Assembly (NCBI GenBank): GCA_963810915.1
Contig: CAWEPH010000005.1
Location: 248,001-312,000, forward strand
DNA from: JAOUEA01 sp963810915
Lineage (GTDB): Bacteria; Actinomycetota; UBA4738; HRBIN12
Length of the DNA stretch: 64,000 bases
Direction: 5' to 3'
Part shown: piece after piece, positions 1 through 8,464 of the stretch
Layout: each line of letters starts with the position of its first letter
How positions within the stretch are numbered: position 1 is the stretch's first letter
Program-made: the position numbers and the translations under genes
The notes under the pieces: model-generated
The model's database searches: none
What the model was told of the DNA's origin: nothing
What the model saw: only the letters and a program-made list of their open reading frames with translations

Positions 1-456
1 GGTTCCGAGGTTCGAGTAGCTCGAGCGCACGCCGGGCGCGAACCGCAGCTTGGGGTGCTTCGCGAGGAGTACGTCGAGGAACGCGTCCGGGTCGGGAGGC
101 GCCTGGTCCGTGGGGTGGATCCAGCGGACAGGGATGGGGTTCGCCAACCCCGCGCTGTGAGACAGGAGGTGTCGAGCCGTGATCGTGGCCGCGACGTCCC
201 CCGGGCGGAGGCGACGCATCTGGGGCACGTGCGGGGCGATCGGTGCGTCGAGATCGAGCACGCCGTCCTCCGCGAGCCGCATCGCGGCGGTGGCCGTGAC
301 GATCTTGGTCATCGAGAACCAGGGGCAGACGCTATCGGGCGTCATGGCGCTGTCGGCCGCGAGATCGGCCGATCCCACGCCCGCGGAGGCGCGCACGTCG
401 TCGATGCCGATCGACCTGCACGGCGACCCCGGGAGCGCGCCCCGCGACGGCCTCAC
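1..456 (-). CDS. Beta-lactamase-family serine hydrolase (N-terminal part, cut by window edge)
   Basis: The gene runs off the left edge, so only the first ~152 codons are present. The translation has the serine-lysine motif SMTK (residues 48-51 from the chosen start) in the context PWFSMTKIVTATA, then RHLLSHSAGL and the Y-x-N motif YSN near the cut, the order seen in class C beta-lactamase, esterase and D-amino-peptidase relatives. The KTG-type third motif lies outside. Family members hydrolyse amides or esters; no substrate can be assigned. The GTG at 456 is the only conventional start in this open frame and has no clear Shine-Dalgarno, so the start is weak. Confidence 0.75.
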   Translation of the reverse strand, partial: MRPSRGALPGSPCRSIGIDDVRASAGVGSADLAADSAMTPDSVCPWFSMTKIVTATAAMRLAEDGVLDLDAPIAPHVPQMRRLRPGDVAATITARHLLSHSAGLANPIPVRWIHPTDQAPPDPDAFLDVLLAKHPKLRFAPGVRSSYSNLGT

Positions 457-693
457 GAGCGCCTTGTTGGAGACCGAACGTCGGTCGCCAAGCTGCCCCC
501 TTGCGGTCGTGGCCGCGGCTCCGGCGGCCGCGCCGACCCGCAGGAGTCTAGTTGGCTCCGGGAGCTCGAGGTAGGGAGCACGCCGGGGGTGGCTCTACCA
601 TCCGTTGGCCGTCCCGGAGTCGTCCTGGGCTCGTGCTGAGCGGTTACGCTGAGGGCGTCGTTGAGGTGTTCCAACAACGGGAGGGGATGTTCC

Positions 694-1170
694 ATGCGTC
701 GATCGAGGACCGGTTCCACCGTGTCGCGCTTGGCCTTGATCGCCGTGGTGGCCATGGCGGCCGCGGGTTGCAGCTCCTCCGACTCCGGGGGCACCTCCAG
801 CACGCCGCCCGCGTCCGTGACGACATCGGGCTCGGCGGCCGATGGATGCGCAGAGGTCGCGGCAGTCAAGGACTCCCTCACCGCGCTGACGCAAGTGGAC
901 CTCAGCACCGACGGTCTCGCCGCGCTCCAAACGGCGGCGGCGGGCGTGAAGACCGACCTGCAGGCGGCAACGAGCGCGGTGTCCGCGGATCTCAAGCCGT
1001 CGATCGATCAGGTGCAGTCGGCGTTCGATCAGTTGGAGACCTCGCTGCAGGGCGTGACCACGAGCAACCTGGCGGCGTCGGCGACGGCGATCGGGACCTC
1101 GCTAGCTGCCCTCGGAACCGCCGCGACGAACCTAGGGACCGAGCTCAGCCAGCGCTGCCCCGGCAGCTAA
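694..1170 (+). CDS. Small secreted lipoprotein, unknown function
   Basis: The 158-residue product starts with Arg-rich MRRSR, a hydrophobic stretch and a lipobox ending AAAGC, so it is predicted to be lipid-anchored outside the membrane. After a Ser/Gly/Thr linker the mature part is Ala/Thr/Ser-rich and helical, with repeated heptad-like DL-LAALQTAA and QSAFDQLETSL segments; it may form an extended coil. The ATG at 694 is preferred over the frame opening at 661 because GGGAGGGG sits just upstream and the signal begins there. No enzyme family is recognised. The following monooxygenase starts 20 bases downstream on the same strand. Confidence 0.7.
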   Translation: MRRSRTGSTVSRLALIAVVAMAAAGCSSSDSGGTSSTPPASVTTSGSAADGCAEVAAVKDSLTALTQVDLSTDGLAALQTAAAGVKTDLQAATSAVSADLKPSIDQVQSAFDQLETSLQGVTTSNLAASATAIGTSLAALGTAATNLGTELSQRCPGS

Positions 1171-1189
1171 CGGTCGACCTCACCGCCGC

Positions 1190-2225
1190 ATGGAGTTCGG
1201 GGTCTACACGTTCGCGGAGCTGCAGGAGGATCCGCACGACGGTCACATGATCAGCGCCGAACGACGCATGCGCGACCTCGTGGAGGAGGCCGAGCTCGCG
1301 GAGCAGGTGGGCCTCGATGTCTTCGGGGTGGGGGAGCACCACCGCGCCGACCTCATCGTCTCATCGCCCGCGGTGGTGCTAGCGTCCGTGGCCGCGCGCA
1401 CCGAGCGCATCCGCCTCACCAGCGCGGTCTCCGTGATCAGCTCTGACGATCCCGTTCGCGTCTTCCAGGATTTCGCCACCCTGGATCTGCTCTCCGGCGG
1501 GCGCGCGGAGATCATGGCCGGGCGCGGCTCATTCACCGAGTCGTTCCCGCTTGTTCGGGTACGACCTCCGCGACTACGACGACCTGTTCGACGAGAAGCT
1601 GCGCCTTTTGATCCTGCTGCGTGAGGAGGAGCACGTGACATGGAGCGGTCGCCACCGCGCACCGCTGGACGGTCAGGGCGTGTACCCGCGCCCGCTCCAG
1701 GACCCGCTGCCCATCTGGGTGGCGGTCGGGGGAGCCCCCGAGTCGGCGTTCCGTGCCGGCACGCTCGGCCTGCCCATGGCGCTCGCCATCATCGGCGGGA
1801 TGCCCGAGCGGTTCGCACCGTTCATCGATCTCTACCGCGACGCCGCGCGCCAGGCCGGTCACGCGCCGGTGCCCCCCGTGAGCATCAACTCGCACGGCTA
1901 CGTCGCGGAGACGTCGCAGGAAGCGCTCGACGATTCGTTCGCGTACGCGGCGTCGATGATGAACCGCATCGGGCGCGAGCGCGGGTGGCCGCCCATGACA
2001 CGCGAGCAGTACGACGCGGCCGCCACGCTCCGCGGCGCCAACTTCGTCGGCTCGCCGGCGGAGGTGACCGAGAAGATCCTCTTCCAGCACGAGATCTTCG
2101 GTCACGACCGGTTCCTCGTCCAGTTCACCGTGGGGTCGATGCCGCACGAGAAGGTCATGCGTTCGATCGAGCTGCTCGGGACCGAGGTGGCCCCCGCCGT
2201 TCGGAAGTCGCTGACCGGTGGCTAG
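1190..2225 (+). CDS. Luciferase-like (LLM class) flavin-dependent monooxygenase, frame broken near 1550
   Basis: The two halves together give a typical ~344-residue bacterial-luciferase-like monooxygenase of the FMN/F420 (beta/alpha)8 superfamily. The first half (1190 to ~1550) has GVGEHHRADL and LLSGGRAEIMAGRGS; the second (~1551-2225) has FGYDLRDYDDLFDEKL, the substrate-pocket stretch and a C-terminal FxVGSMPHEKVMRSIELL segment. The frame shifts at the sequence ccgcttgttcggg; dropping one T restores SFPLFGYD, and the corrected length is a whole number of codons. I read it as one gene with a +1 insertion. Flavin type and substrate are not determinable. The stop shares a CTAG with the convergent gene. 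Confidence 0.8.
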
Positions 2226-3052
2226 GCGCTAGGCGCGTCGGAGCGGTCGCCGGCGTGTCGCTCGAGCGCGGCGTCGACCGGAGCCCCCGGAACGACATCG
2301 TCGATCGTCCACTCCAGCCACGGCTCTCCCTGGTCTTCCCAGATCGCCGCGGCCGAGGTCCACCAGCGCAGTCCGCCGTAGTCGCGGAACGGACCGAGCT
2401 CCGCACGCCACGCGATCTTGGGGCCGTCGACCTCCCGGTAGCGAGGCGCCTCGACGGAGGTCGGGAGCCCCGTCGCGACGTCCAGACGCCACGTGAGGAC
2501 GTCCTCGGCGTCGGGGATGCCGAGCTCGAGCGTCGTCTCGTCGGGCTGACCGAACGTGAGTCCGGGCAGGTGCCAGGTCTGGGGGAACATCCCCGCCTCG
2601 AGCCACATGAACATCGCCGCCGATTGGTCGTACGCGGGTGCCTCGGGCGCGATCCGTCCGAAGCGCTCCACGACGCCGTGTCCGTCGATGAACGCGTCGG
2701 CGGAGCGTAGGGTCGACATCCCGAACCAGGTGATCGCGAACTCCGCCGCGAATGCGCGGCCGAGCCGGTGGTTCGTGGCCATGCGGCAATGGAGCCACGG
2801 GCCACGGAGCAGCGGGCGCATCCTCGCCCGGCCGCGGATCACGGCCGTCTCGAACGAAGGGATCGCATCGCCGAAGACCGCGTGAGCGTAGCGGCGGAAC
2901 CCATCGGGCAGACCGGGCGGGAGTTCGAGCGGACCCGATGCCGCGGGCGGGAAGTCGATCGTGGCGCGGCTCGGGCGGGGGGGAACCAGGAAGCCCGCGG
3001 CGGCCGTGCCGGCCAGACCGATCGTTGCCATCGCGGTGCGCAGCCTGGACAT
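2222..3052 (-). CDS. DUF6544/DUF6920-like protein
   Basis: Predicted 276-residue protein resembling the DUF6544/DUF6920 group, judged by FGMSTLRSADAFIDGHG, a MWLEAGMFPQ segment and a Trp-rich C-terminal half (GGLRWWTSAAAIW, GEPWLEWTIDDV). Function unknown. A hydrophobic stretch at residues ~5-20 looks like a signal or anchor. I chose the ATG at 3052 because a GAGGAGG ribosome site precedes it; an ATG at 3076 is in frame but has no such site. It is the last gene of the ArsR-headed minus-strand operon, 34 bases after the alpha/beta hydrolase. Its TAG is the reverse of the neighbour's TAG in one CTAG. Confidence 0.65.
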   Translation of the reverse strand: MSRLRTAMATIGLAGTAAAGFLVPPRPSRATIDFPPAASGPLELPPGLPDGFRRYAHAVFGDAIPSFETAVIRGRARMRPLLRGPWLHCRMATNHRLGRAFAAEFAITWFGMSTLRSADAFIDGHGVVERFGRIAPEAPAYDQSAAMFMWLEAGMFPQTWHLPGLTFGQPDETTLELGIPDAEDVLTWRLDVATGLPTSVEAPRYREVDGPKIAWRAELGPFRDYGGLRWWTSAAAIWEDQGEPWLEWTIDDVVPGAPVDAALERHAGDRSDAPSA

Positions 3053-3086
3053 GGTGGTGTCCACCTCCTCGCTCATCGCGTCCCGC

Positions 3087-3881
3087 TCAACTCGTGAAGA
3101 ACGCCTCCAGGACGGGCGCGAGCACCTCGGGAGCGGCGCCGTGATCCTGGCCCTCGAGGGTGCGCCGTTCGGCATCGGGCAGGATGTCGGCGAGCGCCTC
3201 GACGGCGTGGCGAGCCCACGCCGGGCTGTCGCCTCCGTCCATCACGAGGGTCGGCACCGCGCGCGCCGACGACCACGACGGCGGCAGCGGGCGACCGGCC
3301 ATCCGGTCGCCCATGATCATGCCGTCGTAGGCGATCGTGTGCGCGAGCGCTTCCAACCCCGGCCACATCGGCGCCTGTCGCATCTGTTCCACCACCTCCG
3401 GCGGAACCCCCACCCCTTCGATCATGAAGTAGGCGACGGCGTCGCCGCGACGCCCGGCCTCGACGAGCTCCTGGATGTGCGCCACGTAATCGTCGGGCAC
3501 CGGTGGGCGGCTGTCGTCCACGATGAACGGCGGCTCGTACAGGGCCAGCCTCGGGATCGGGACTCCGTCGGCGACGGCCTTCAGCGCGAGCGCCGCCCCG
3601 GAGGAATGCCCGAACACGGAGGCCGACCCACCCGCTTCCTCGATGAGCGCCGCGACGTCCTCGATCTCTCGCTCGACCGCGTACGGCGGGGTGTCACCGC
3701 TGTCGCCGCGACCCCGGCGGTCGAAGGCGAACACGGTGAACGTCGGCGCCAGCGATGCGGCCAGCGGGACTGCGGCCTGCCGGTCGCTCAGGGCGCCCCC
3801 CACGAGGATGAGCGGTGGTCCCGCGCCCAACCGATCGAACGCGATGACCGTGCCGTCGTCGGAGCGCACTGACGCGGGCAT
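3087..3881 (-). CDS. Alpha/beta-hydrolase fold protein
   Basis: 264 residues. N-terminal LILVGGAL provides the oxyanion-hole strand, GHSSG (near residue 95) is the nucleophile elbow with Ser, VMDGGDSP carries the likely acid and GQDHG the catalytic His, so the triad is complete. This fold covers esterases, lyases and peroxidases; the substrate is not readable. It starts one base after the stop of the upstream SRPBCC gene, so translation is probably coupled within the ArsR-headed operon. Confidence 0.85.
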   Translation of the reverse strand: MPASVRSDDGTVIAFDRLGAGPPLILVGGALSDRQAAVPLAASLAPTFTVFAFDRRGRGDSGDTPPYAVEREIEDVAALIEEAGGSASVFGHSSGAALALKAVADGVPIPRLALYEPPFIVDDSRPPVPDDYVAHIQELVEAGRRGDAVAYFMIEGVGVPPEVVEQMRQAPMWPGLEALAHTIAYDGMIMGDRMAGRPLPPSWSSARAVPTLVMDGGDSPAWARHAVEALADILPDAERRTLEGQDHGAAPEVLAPVLEAFFTS

Positions 3882-3882
3882 G

Positions 3883-4389
3883 TCAGTCCTCTTCGTGTCG
3901 CGTCTTGAGGTAGGTGGCCAGCCGGTCGAAGAAGATCAGCTCGCCCCGCATCGCCCGGGAGTATTCGTCGGACCCGAGGTTGCCGCCCCGCTGGGTGAAG
4001 GTCATCCGCGTCCGGCCGCCCCCGATGTCCTCGAGGACGGCCGTGAGCACTTCTTCCCGTTCCGAGTCGACGAGGGTTGGATCGGCGATGGTGAGCGCCA
4101 CACGTTCGGGTTCGACGATCTCGACGAATCGGCCCGAGAAGGGGATCTCGATCCGATCCGGGCCGTGGATCATGATGAGGCTCCACGCGCCCCCGGGCCG
4201 CGGATCCGACGTGAAGGTCTCGAGCGGGATGGACGATCCTTCTTCGCCGAACCATGCGGCCATCCCTTCGCGCTCGGTCCATGCCCGGAACACCTCTTCG
4301 CGGGGAGCGTCCAGGATCCGGACGATCGTGATCCCGTCTGCGTCGGAGGTCGCCGAAACCACGCCCTCCGGCGGTGTAGCATCACTCAT
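3883..4389 (-). CDS. SRPBCC (AHSA1-like) domain protein
   Basis: 168 residues, a single SRPBCC/START-like ligand-binding fold of the activator-of-Hsp90-ATPase-1 type. Diagnostic pieces are the ILDAPREEVFRAWTE start, MAAWFGEEG, a DPRPGGAW turn and GGGRTRMTFTQRG before the C-terminal helix. Such proteins bind small hydrophobic ligands and are commonly paired with ArsR regulators, as here. The ATG at 4389 follows a GGGAGACGCGAG stretch. It is the fourth gene of the operon and a paralogue of the gene just upstream. Confidence 0.85.
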   Translation of the reverse strand: MSDATPPEGVVSATSDADGITIVRILDAPREEVFRAWTEREGMAAWFGEEGSSIPLETFTSDPRPGGAWSLIMIHGPDRIEIPFSGRFVEIVEPERVALTIADPTLVDSEREEVLTAVLEDIGGGRTRMTFTQRGGNLGSDEYSRAMRGELIFFDRLATYLKTRHEED

Positions 4390-4411
4390 CTCGCGTCTCC
4401 CTTCAGGTGCC

Positions 4412-4870
4412 TCACGGTTCGGTGTCGTGCCTGGTCTTGATGACGCGCTGCAGCGTATCCACGTAGGTGGGCCAGCCACCCATGAAGGAGTCGCGATCCT
4501 CCTCGGTCTGGAAGCCGGTCTGGACCATGGTGAGGAGCGTCTTGCCGTCCTGATCCTCGAAGGTCATGGTCATCTCGGTCTCGATGCTGCGCCCCCACTC
4601 GGCGACGTCCATCCGGTGCACGAAGACCAGTCGATGTGGGCGATCGACGACGGAGTAGATGCGCGTCTCGGTGTCCGCCTCGCCGCCCTCGGGTCCCATC
4701 ACGTAGACCGACGTGCCGCCGACGCGCACGTCGGTCTCGCAACGGTGGACCTTCCAGTCGCTCTGTCCGGAGCCATGCAGCTCCTCCTGCGTGTCGGCGT
4801 CCACGAAGGCGTCGAAGACCTCCTCGGGCGTCGCGTCGAAGAGTCGCTCGATCCGCAGTTCGTAACTCAT
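4412..4870 (-). CDS. SRPBCC domain protein
   Basis: 152 residues, SRPBCC fold: LFDATPEEVFDAFVDAD near the N-terminus, DVRVGGTSVYVMG, then MTMTFEDQDGKTLLTMVQTGF and the C-terminal helix. Its ATG overlaps the stop of the FAD oxidoreductase (ATGA), which implies coupled translation. With the next gene it forms a tandem SRPBCC pair, probably an old duplication that has diverged strongly. Ligand unknown. Confidence 0.85.
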   Translation of the reverse strand: MSYELRIERLFDATPEEVFDAFVDADTQEELHGSGQSDWKVHRCETDVRVGGTSVYVMGPEGGEADTETRIYSVVDRPHRLVFVHRMDVAEWGRSIETEMTMTFEDQDGKTLLTMVQTGFQTEEDRDSFMGGWPTYVDTLQRVIKTRHDTEP

Positions 4871-6289
4871 CCGTCCGCTCCTTCCGTGCGCTCCGCCGGC
4901 GGGATGTTCTGGTTCAGGCGGAACAGGTTCGTGGGGTCATAGCGTGCCTTGATCGCGGCCAGGCGGTCCCAGGTCGCCCCCGGGTAGGCCTCCCGGATCC
5001 TGGCCTGGCCATCGTCGGTGAGGAAGCCCACGTACGCGCTCCCTCCATCCGGGCGCAGCGCGGCGTGGAACCCCTCGGCCCAGTGCGTGTGCCGCGGGCG
5101 GCTGTCGACGTCCTCGAAGACGGCCGCGACGTTCACCATGATCCTGCGGGCACGGTGCGCGAACGCGGTGGCGTCGTCCGGAACGCGCGCCATCGCGCCG
5201 CCCAACACGCGGAGCTGGGCGACCGCCATCATCGCGTCCGACGAACCGAGATGCTCGAGGATCGTGTCCGCCGTCGTGCGGTCGATGCCGTCGACGAACA
5301 TCGTCCGGGCGACGGCGAGGGGATGGTAGCCCTCTTCTTCCGGCGGGTAGATCTCGGGGTAGGGCATCGGGCGGAGCATGTCCGCGAGCGGTTCCGCGAT
5401 CGTGCGGAACGGGGCAAGCGCCCGTTCTCCGTCGGCGAGATCACCGGCGTGCACCAGCATCGCCAGGATCACCAGCTCGCCGTGTCGCTCCTCGGGAAGG
5501 AACGGCATCGGCGGCGCGGGCATCACGTTGGCGATCGTCGAGAGATCCTCCGGATGCCGCCTCGGCGAGGGCGATGAAGGAGGCGATCGTCTCGGATGTG
5601 GCCGGGAGCACCAACACGCCGCCCATCACGGTGTCGACGGGGTGCAGCCGGAACCGGAACCGCGTCGCCACGCCGAAGTTGCCCCCGCCGCCCCGGATCG
5701 CCCAGAACAGGTCGGTGTGCGAGTCCTCGTCTACGTTCAGGAGCTCGCCGTCGGCGGTCACGATCTCGGCGGCGAGCAGGTCGTCGATCGTGAGTCCGTA
5801 CTTGCGGACCAGGTATCCGATGCCGCCGCCCAGGGTGATGCCGCCGATCCCCACCGAGCCGGTGTCGCCGAAGCCGGTGGCAAGTCCATGGGCGGCGGTG
5901 GCCGTCGAGTACCCGGCGGCGGTCATCCCGGTCTGCGCCCACGCGACGCGCCCGTCGACGTCGATGTCGATCGCGCGCATCTCCGAGAGGTCGAGCACGA
6001 TGCCACCTTCGGTCGTGGCGTGGCCGGCACCGCTGTGTCCGCCGCTCCGCACGGCGAGCTCGACCTCGGTTGCCCGCGCGAGGCTCACGACGCGGGCGAC
6101 ATCGCGATCGTCGGCGACACGCACGATGGCGCTCGGTCGGAGATCGAACCCTCCGGGGAACACGGTGCGCGCTTGGTCGTAGTCGGGATCGCCGGGGACG
6201 ATCACGCGGCCGGCCACTGCGTCGCGGAGCGTCCGCACCGTGCGTTCCAACGTCCCGGGATCGCCGGGTGTCTCATGTTTCGCTTTCAT
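4867..6289 (-). CDS. FAD-linked oxidoreductase (PCMH / berberine-bridge type), frame broken near 5555
   Basis: After removing one base the product is 473 residues with an FAD-binding PCMH domain first (RSGGHSGAGHAT, whose His is the usual covalent FAD attachment site; then GIGGITLGGGIGYLVRKYG) and a C-terminal berberine-bridge (BBE) segment YDPTNLFRLNQNIPP. Such enzymes oxidise alcohols, sugars or alkaloid-like compounds with O2. The Cys used for bicovalent flavin attachment in some relatives is not visible. The first frame runs 6289 to ~5555 and ends in nonsense (GGSLDDRQRD); the other restores AAPEDLSTIANVMPAPPMPF. It overlaps ArsR by 17 bases. Confidence 0.85.
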
Positions 6290-6647
6290 CCCTCGTCTCC
6301 TTGGTCATGGTGTCGGCTCGCTCCCGTTGCCGGCGTTCGAGGTACGCCTCGAGCCGGTCGAAGCGTCGCTCCCACCGCAGCCGGTAGTGCTCGATCCAGT
6401 CCGTCGCCTCGTTCATATCCGCAGGACCGAGTTGGCACACACGGATCCGTCCCTGCTTCCGCGTGCTCACGAGCTGTGCCTCCTCGAGGATGTGGACGTG
6501 CTTCATCATGCCGGGGAGCGAGATCCCGATGGGCTCGGCGAGCTCGCTGATCGAAGCTGGTCCCGCCGACAGGCGCTCGAGGATCGTGCGACGCGTCGGG
6601 TCCGACAACGCTGAGAACGTCCGATCGAGCGTCTGAGACTGAACCAT
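6273..6647 (-). CDS. ArsR-family winged-helix regulator
   Basis: 124 residues with the ArsR winged helix: LSDPTRRTILERL, then ISELAEPIGISLPGMMKHVHILEEAQLVSTRKQGR as helix-turn-helix plus wing. There is no Cys pair for metal sensing, so this is the non-metal ArsR type that controls neighbouring SRPBCC/oxidoreductase genes. It heads a six-gene operon running 6647 down to 2222, and its end overlaps the next start. The promoter leaves essentially no leader before the ATG. Confidence 0.9.
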   Translation of the reverse strand: MVQSQTLDRTFSALSDPTRRTILERLSAGPASISELAEPIGISLPGMMKHVHILEEAQLVSTRKQGRIRVCQLGPADMNEATDWIEHYRLRWERRFDRLEAYLERRQRERADTMTKETRDESET

Positions 6648-6684
6648 ACGGTTAAGTATCTGCTATCCGGCGACGATCCGTCAA
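6645..6684 (-). promoter_or_regulatory. Leaderless promoter of the ArsR operon
   Basis: Read on the minus strand: TTGACG (plus 6679-6684), 18 bases, GATACT (plus 6655-6660), then seven bases to the ATG at 6647. That spacing puts transcription start at or next to the start codon. An AACC-N4-GGTT inverted repeat (plus 6642-6653) covers the start codon and may be the ArsR operator. Confidence 0.55.
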
Positions 6685-6737
6685 GTCGCGCGAGGAACAC
6701 GAGGAACGCGAGCGCGGGGCCCGCATAGACTGCGGAG

Positions 6738-7172
6738 ATGGCGTTGTCCGCGGCAGACATCGCGTTCCTGCAAGATCGGCACACCGCCGCCATGATCACG
6801 CTCGGCCTGGATGGGATGCCGAAGGCCGTCCGCGTGGGCGTGGCCCTGGTCGACGGCGAGCTGTGGAGCAGCGGCACGCGCGACCGCGTTCGCACCGACC
6901 GGCTGCGCGGCGACCCGCGTTGCACGCTCTTCGTCTTCGACCAGGGGTACGCCTGGCGTTCGTTCGAGACCACCGTCACGATCCTCGACGACGAGCACGC
7001 CCCGGCGCTGAACCTCCGGTTGTTCCGCAAGATGCAGGGCCGGCCAAGCGGGCCCCTCAGCTGGTTCGGCGGCGAGCTGTCGGAAGAGGCGTTCCTACAG
7101 CGGATGGTCGATGAGGGCCGCTTGATCTACCGGTTCGATGTGCAACGCTCCTACGGCATGCCGGCGGATTGA
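6738..7172 (+). CDS. PPOX-class, probably F420-dependent, flavin-reductase-like protein
   Basis: 144 residues with the split-barrel fold of the pyridoxamine-phosphate-oxidase superfamily: AAMITLGLDGMPKAVRVGVALVDGELWSS, then TRDRVRTDRLRGDPRCTLFVFD, the arrangement of actinobacterial F420-binding PPOX proteins. Likely role is reduction with F420H2 or flavin as cofactor; substrate unknown. Transcribed divergently from the ArsR operon. Confidence 0.75.
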   Translation: MALSAADIAFLQDRHTAAMITLGLDGMPKAVRVGVALVDGELWSSGTRDRVRTDRLRGDPRCTLFVFDQGYAWRSFETTVTILDDEHAPALNLRLFRKMQGRPSGPLSWFGGELSEEAFLQRMVDEGRLIYRFDVQRSYGMPAD

Positions 7173-7212
7173 CCCCCCCTCCGCCCTCGGAGTACGGTCG
7201 CCTGCGCACACG

Positions 7213-7848
7213 ATGAGTGGCAATCCGCATGCCCGGATCGATGGAGCGACGATCGCGATCGGTGGCCTAACGCTGGTCGGCTGCGTGCTGTTCGCGATGA
7301 CAGATCTGAGCGATCTCGAGGTGGGCGTGTTCCGCGCCGTGAACGGACTCCCGGAGGAGCTTCACACCTACGTGTGGCCGGTGATGCAGTACGGCACCTT
7401 CATCACGATCCCGCTCCTCGCGGCGCTCGCGTTCGCGTTCCGTCGGTTCCGGCTCGGCCTCGCGCTCCTGCTGGGTGGGGTCGTCGTGTACCTCCTCGCG
7501 CTGGTGGTGAAGGAGATCGTGGACCGGGGCCGGCCGGCGGCCTTCGTCGATGGGGTGCACGCGCGCGAGATATTCGGGCCCGACAGCCTCGGCTTCCCGT
7601 CGGGTCACGCGGCCGTAGCGACGGCGCTCACCGTCGTGGTCGCGGCGCACCTCCCCCGTGGATGGGCGATCGCGGCGGTGACCGTGGCGCTCGTCGTCAT
7701 GTTCGGCAGGATGTACGTGGGCGCGCATCTTCCGCTCGACCTGATAGGTGGCGCTGCGCTCGGCGCTATCGCCGGCGGGGTGGCGAACCTGCTCGTCCCA
7801 CCCAGCCCGCGGTCGCCCCGCACCCGGGCAGCACCCCCGATCGGCTGA
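7213..7848 (+). CDS. PAP2-family membrane phosphatase
   Basis: 211 residues, about six membrane segments. The three phosphatase motifs are present: KEIVDRGRP (K-x6-RP), FPSGHA (PSGH) and GRMYVGAHLPLDLIGG (R-x5-H-x3-D). The family dephosphorylates phosphatidic acid, undecaprenyl or other lipid pyrophosphates at the membrane. The ATG at 7213 places the first membrane segment after a short polar leader. The C-terminal tail is Pro/Arg-rich and cytosolic. Confidence 0.85.
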   Translation: MSGNPHARIDGATIAIGGLTLVGCVLFAMTDLSDLEVGVFRAVNGLPEELHTYVWPVMQYGTFITIPLLAALAFAFRRFRLGLALLLGGVVVYLLALVVKEIVDRGRPAAFVDGVHAREIFGPDSLGFPSGHAAVATALTVVVAAHLPRGWAIAAVTVALVVMFGRMYVGAHLPLDLIGGAALGAIAGGVANLLVPPSPRSPRTRAAPPIG

Positions 7849-7863
7849 CGGCCGGTGCCACCG

Positions 7864-8313
7864 CTACGTGGTGCGCGTGCCCGCCACGAACAGGCACGCG
7901 AACGCGGTGCCGACCGTGCCGGCGATCGGGGCCAGGAGTGCGGCCAACGGGATGCGTGTCGGGTCGGTCCCCGTCACCAGTTCGGGCGCCCAGATCGAGG
8001 CCATCGCGACCACGGCCCAGATCGCGACGACCACGAGCGTGAGTGCGCGCCAGCGGCCGTCCACCCTGTCCCTGCCCATCGCGCCCGTCATGAGGATGAA
8101 GCCCGTGGCGAGCGCGCCCCACAACCACATCGTCACAGCGGCGATCGGGAGGTGCTCCTGCATCGATCCGCTCACCATGTCGGGGGCGAACAGGCTCGCC
8201 GCGCCGACGGCGATCCACACCGCGGCCGCGGCCGCGCCCACCATCAGGAAGCGGTCGTCACGCGGGACCGGCGCAACGGTCGGGTACTCCGGAAGTCGCG
8301 TCTGTGTACGCAT
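7864..8313 (-). CDS. Small four-segment membrane protein, unknown
   Basis: 149 residues with four predicted membrane helices starting at about residue 22 (FLMVGAAAAAVWIAVGAASLF), separated by short acidic loops containing FAPDMVSGSMQEH and WAPELVTGTDPTR. These two loops look alike, so the protein seems to be an internal duplication of a two-helix unit. No known family recognised. Its end lies 16 bases from the end of the convergent PAP2 gene. Confidence 0.65.
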   Translation of the reverse strand: MRTQTRLPEYPTVAPVPRDDRFLMVGAAAAAVWIAVGAASLFAPDMVSGSMQEHLPIAAVTMWLWGALATGFILMTGAMGRDRVDGRWRALTLVVVAIWAVVAMASIWAPELVTGTDPTRIPLAALLAPIAGTVGTAFACLFVAGTRTT

Positions 8314-8464
8314 CGGATCCTCCTCGTCCTGCTATCCCAAAGCGTGTCAGTCATGGAGCGCTGGCGGGATGGGCTGGAAGGCCCGACCTCTGCGGTCGCT
8401 TCGTCACCGGGCCGCGTGCCGCGCGAGCGGGTGGGCCGACCGCCACCGTGCGGGCTAGCATCCG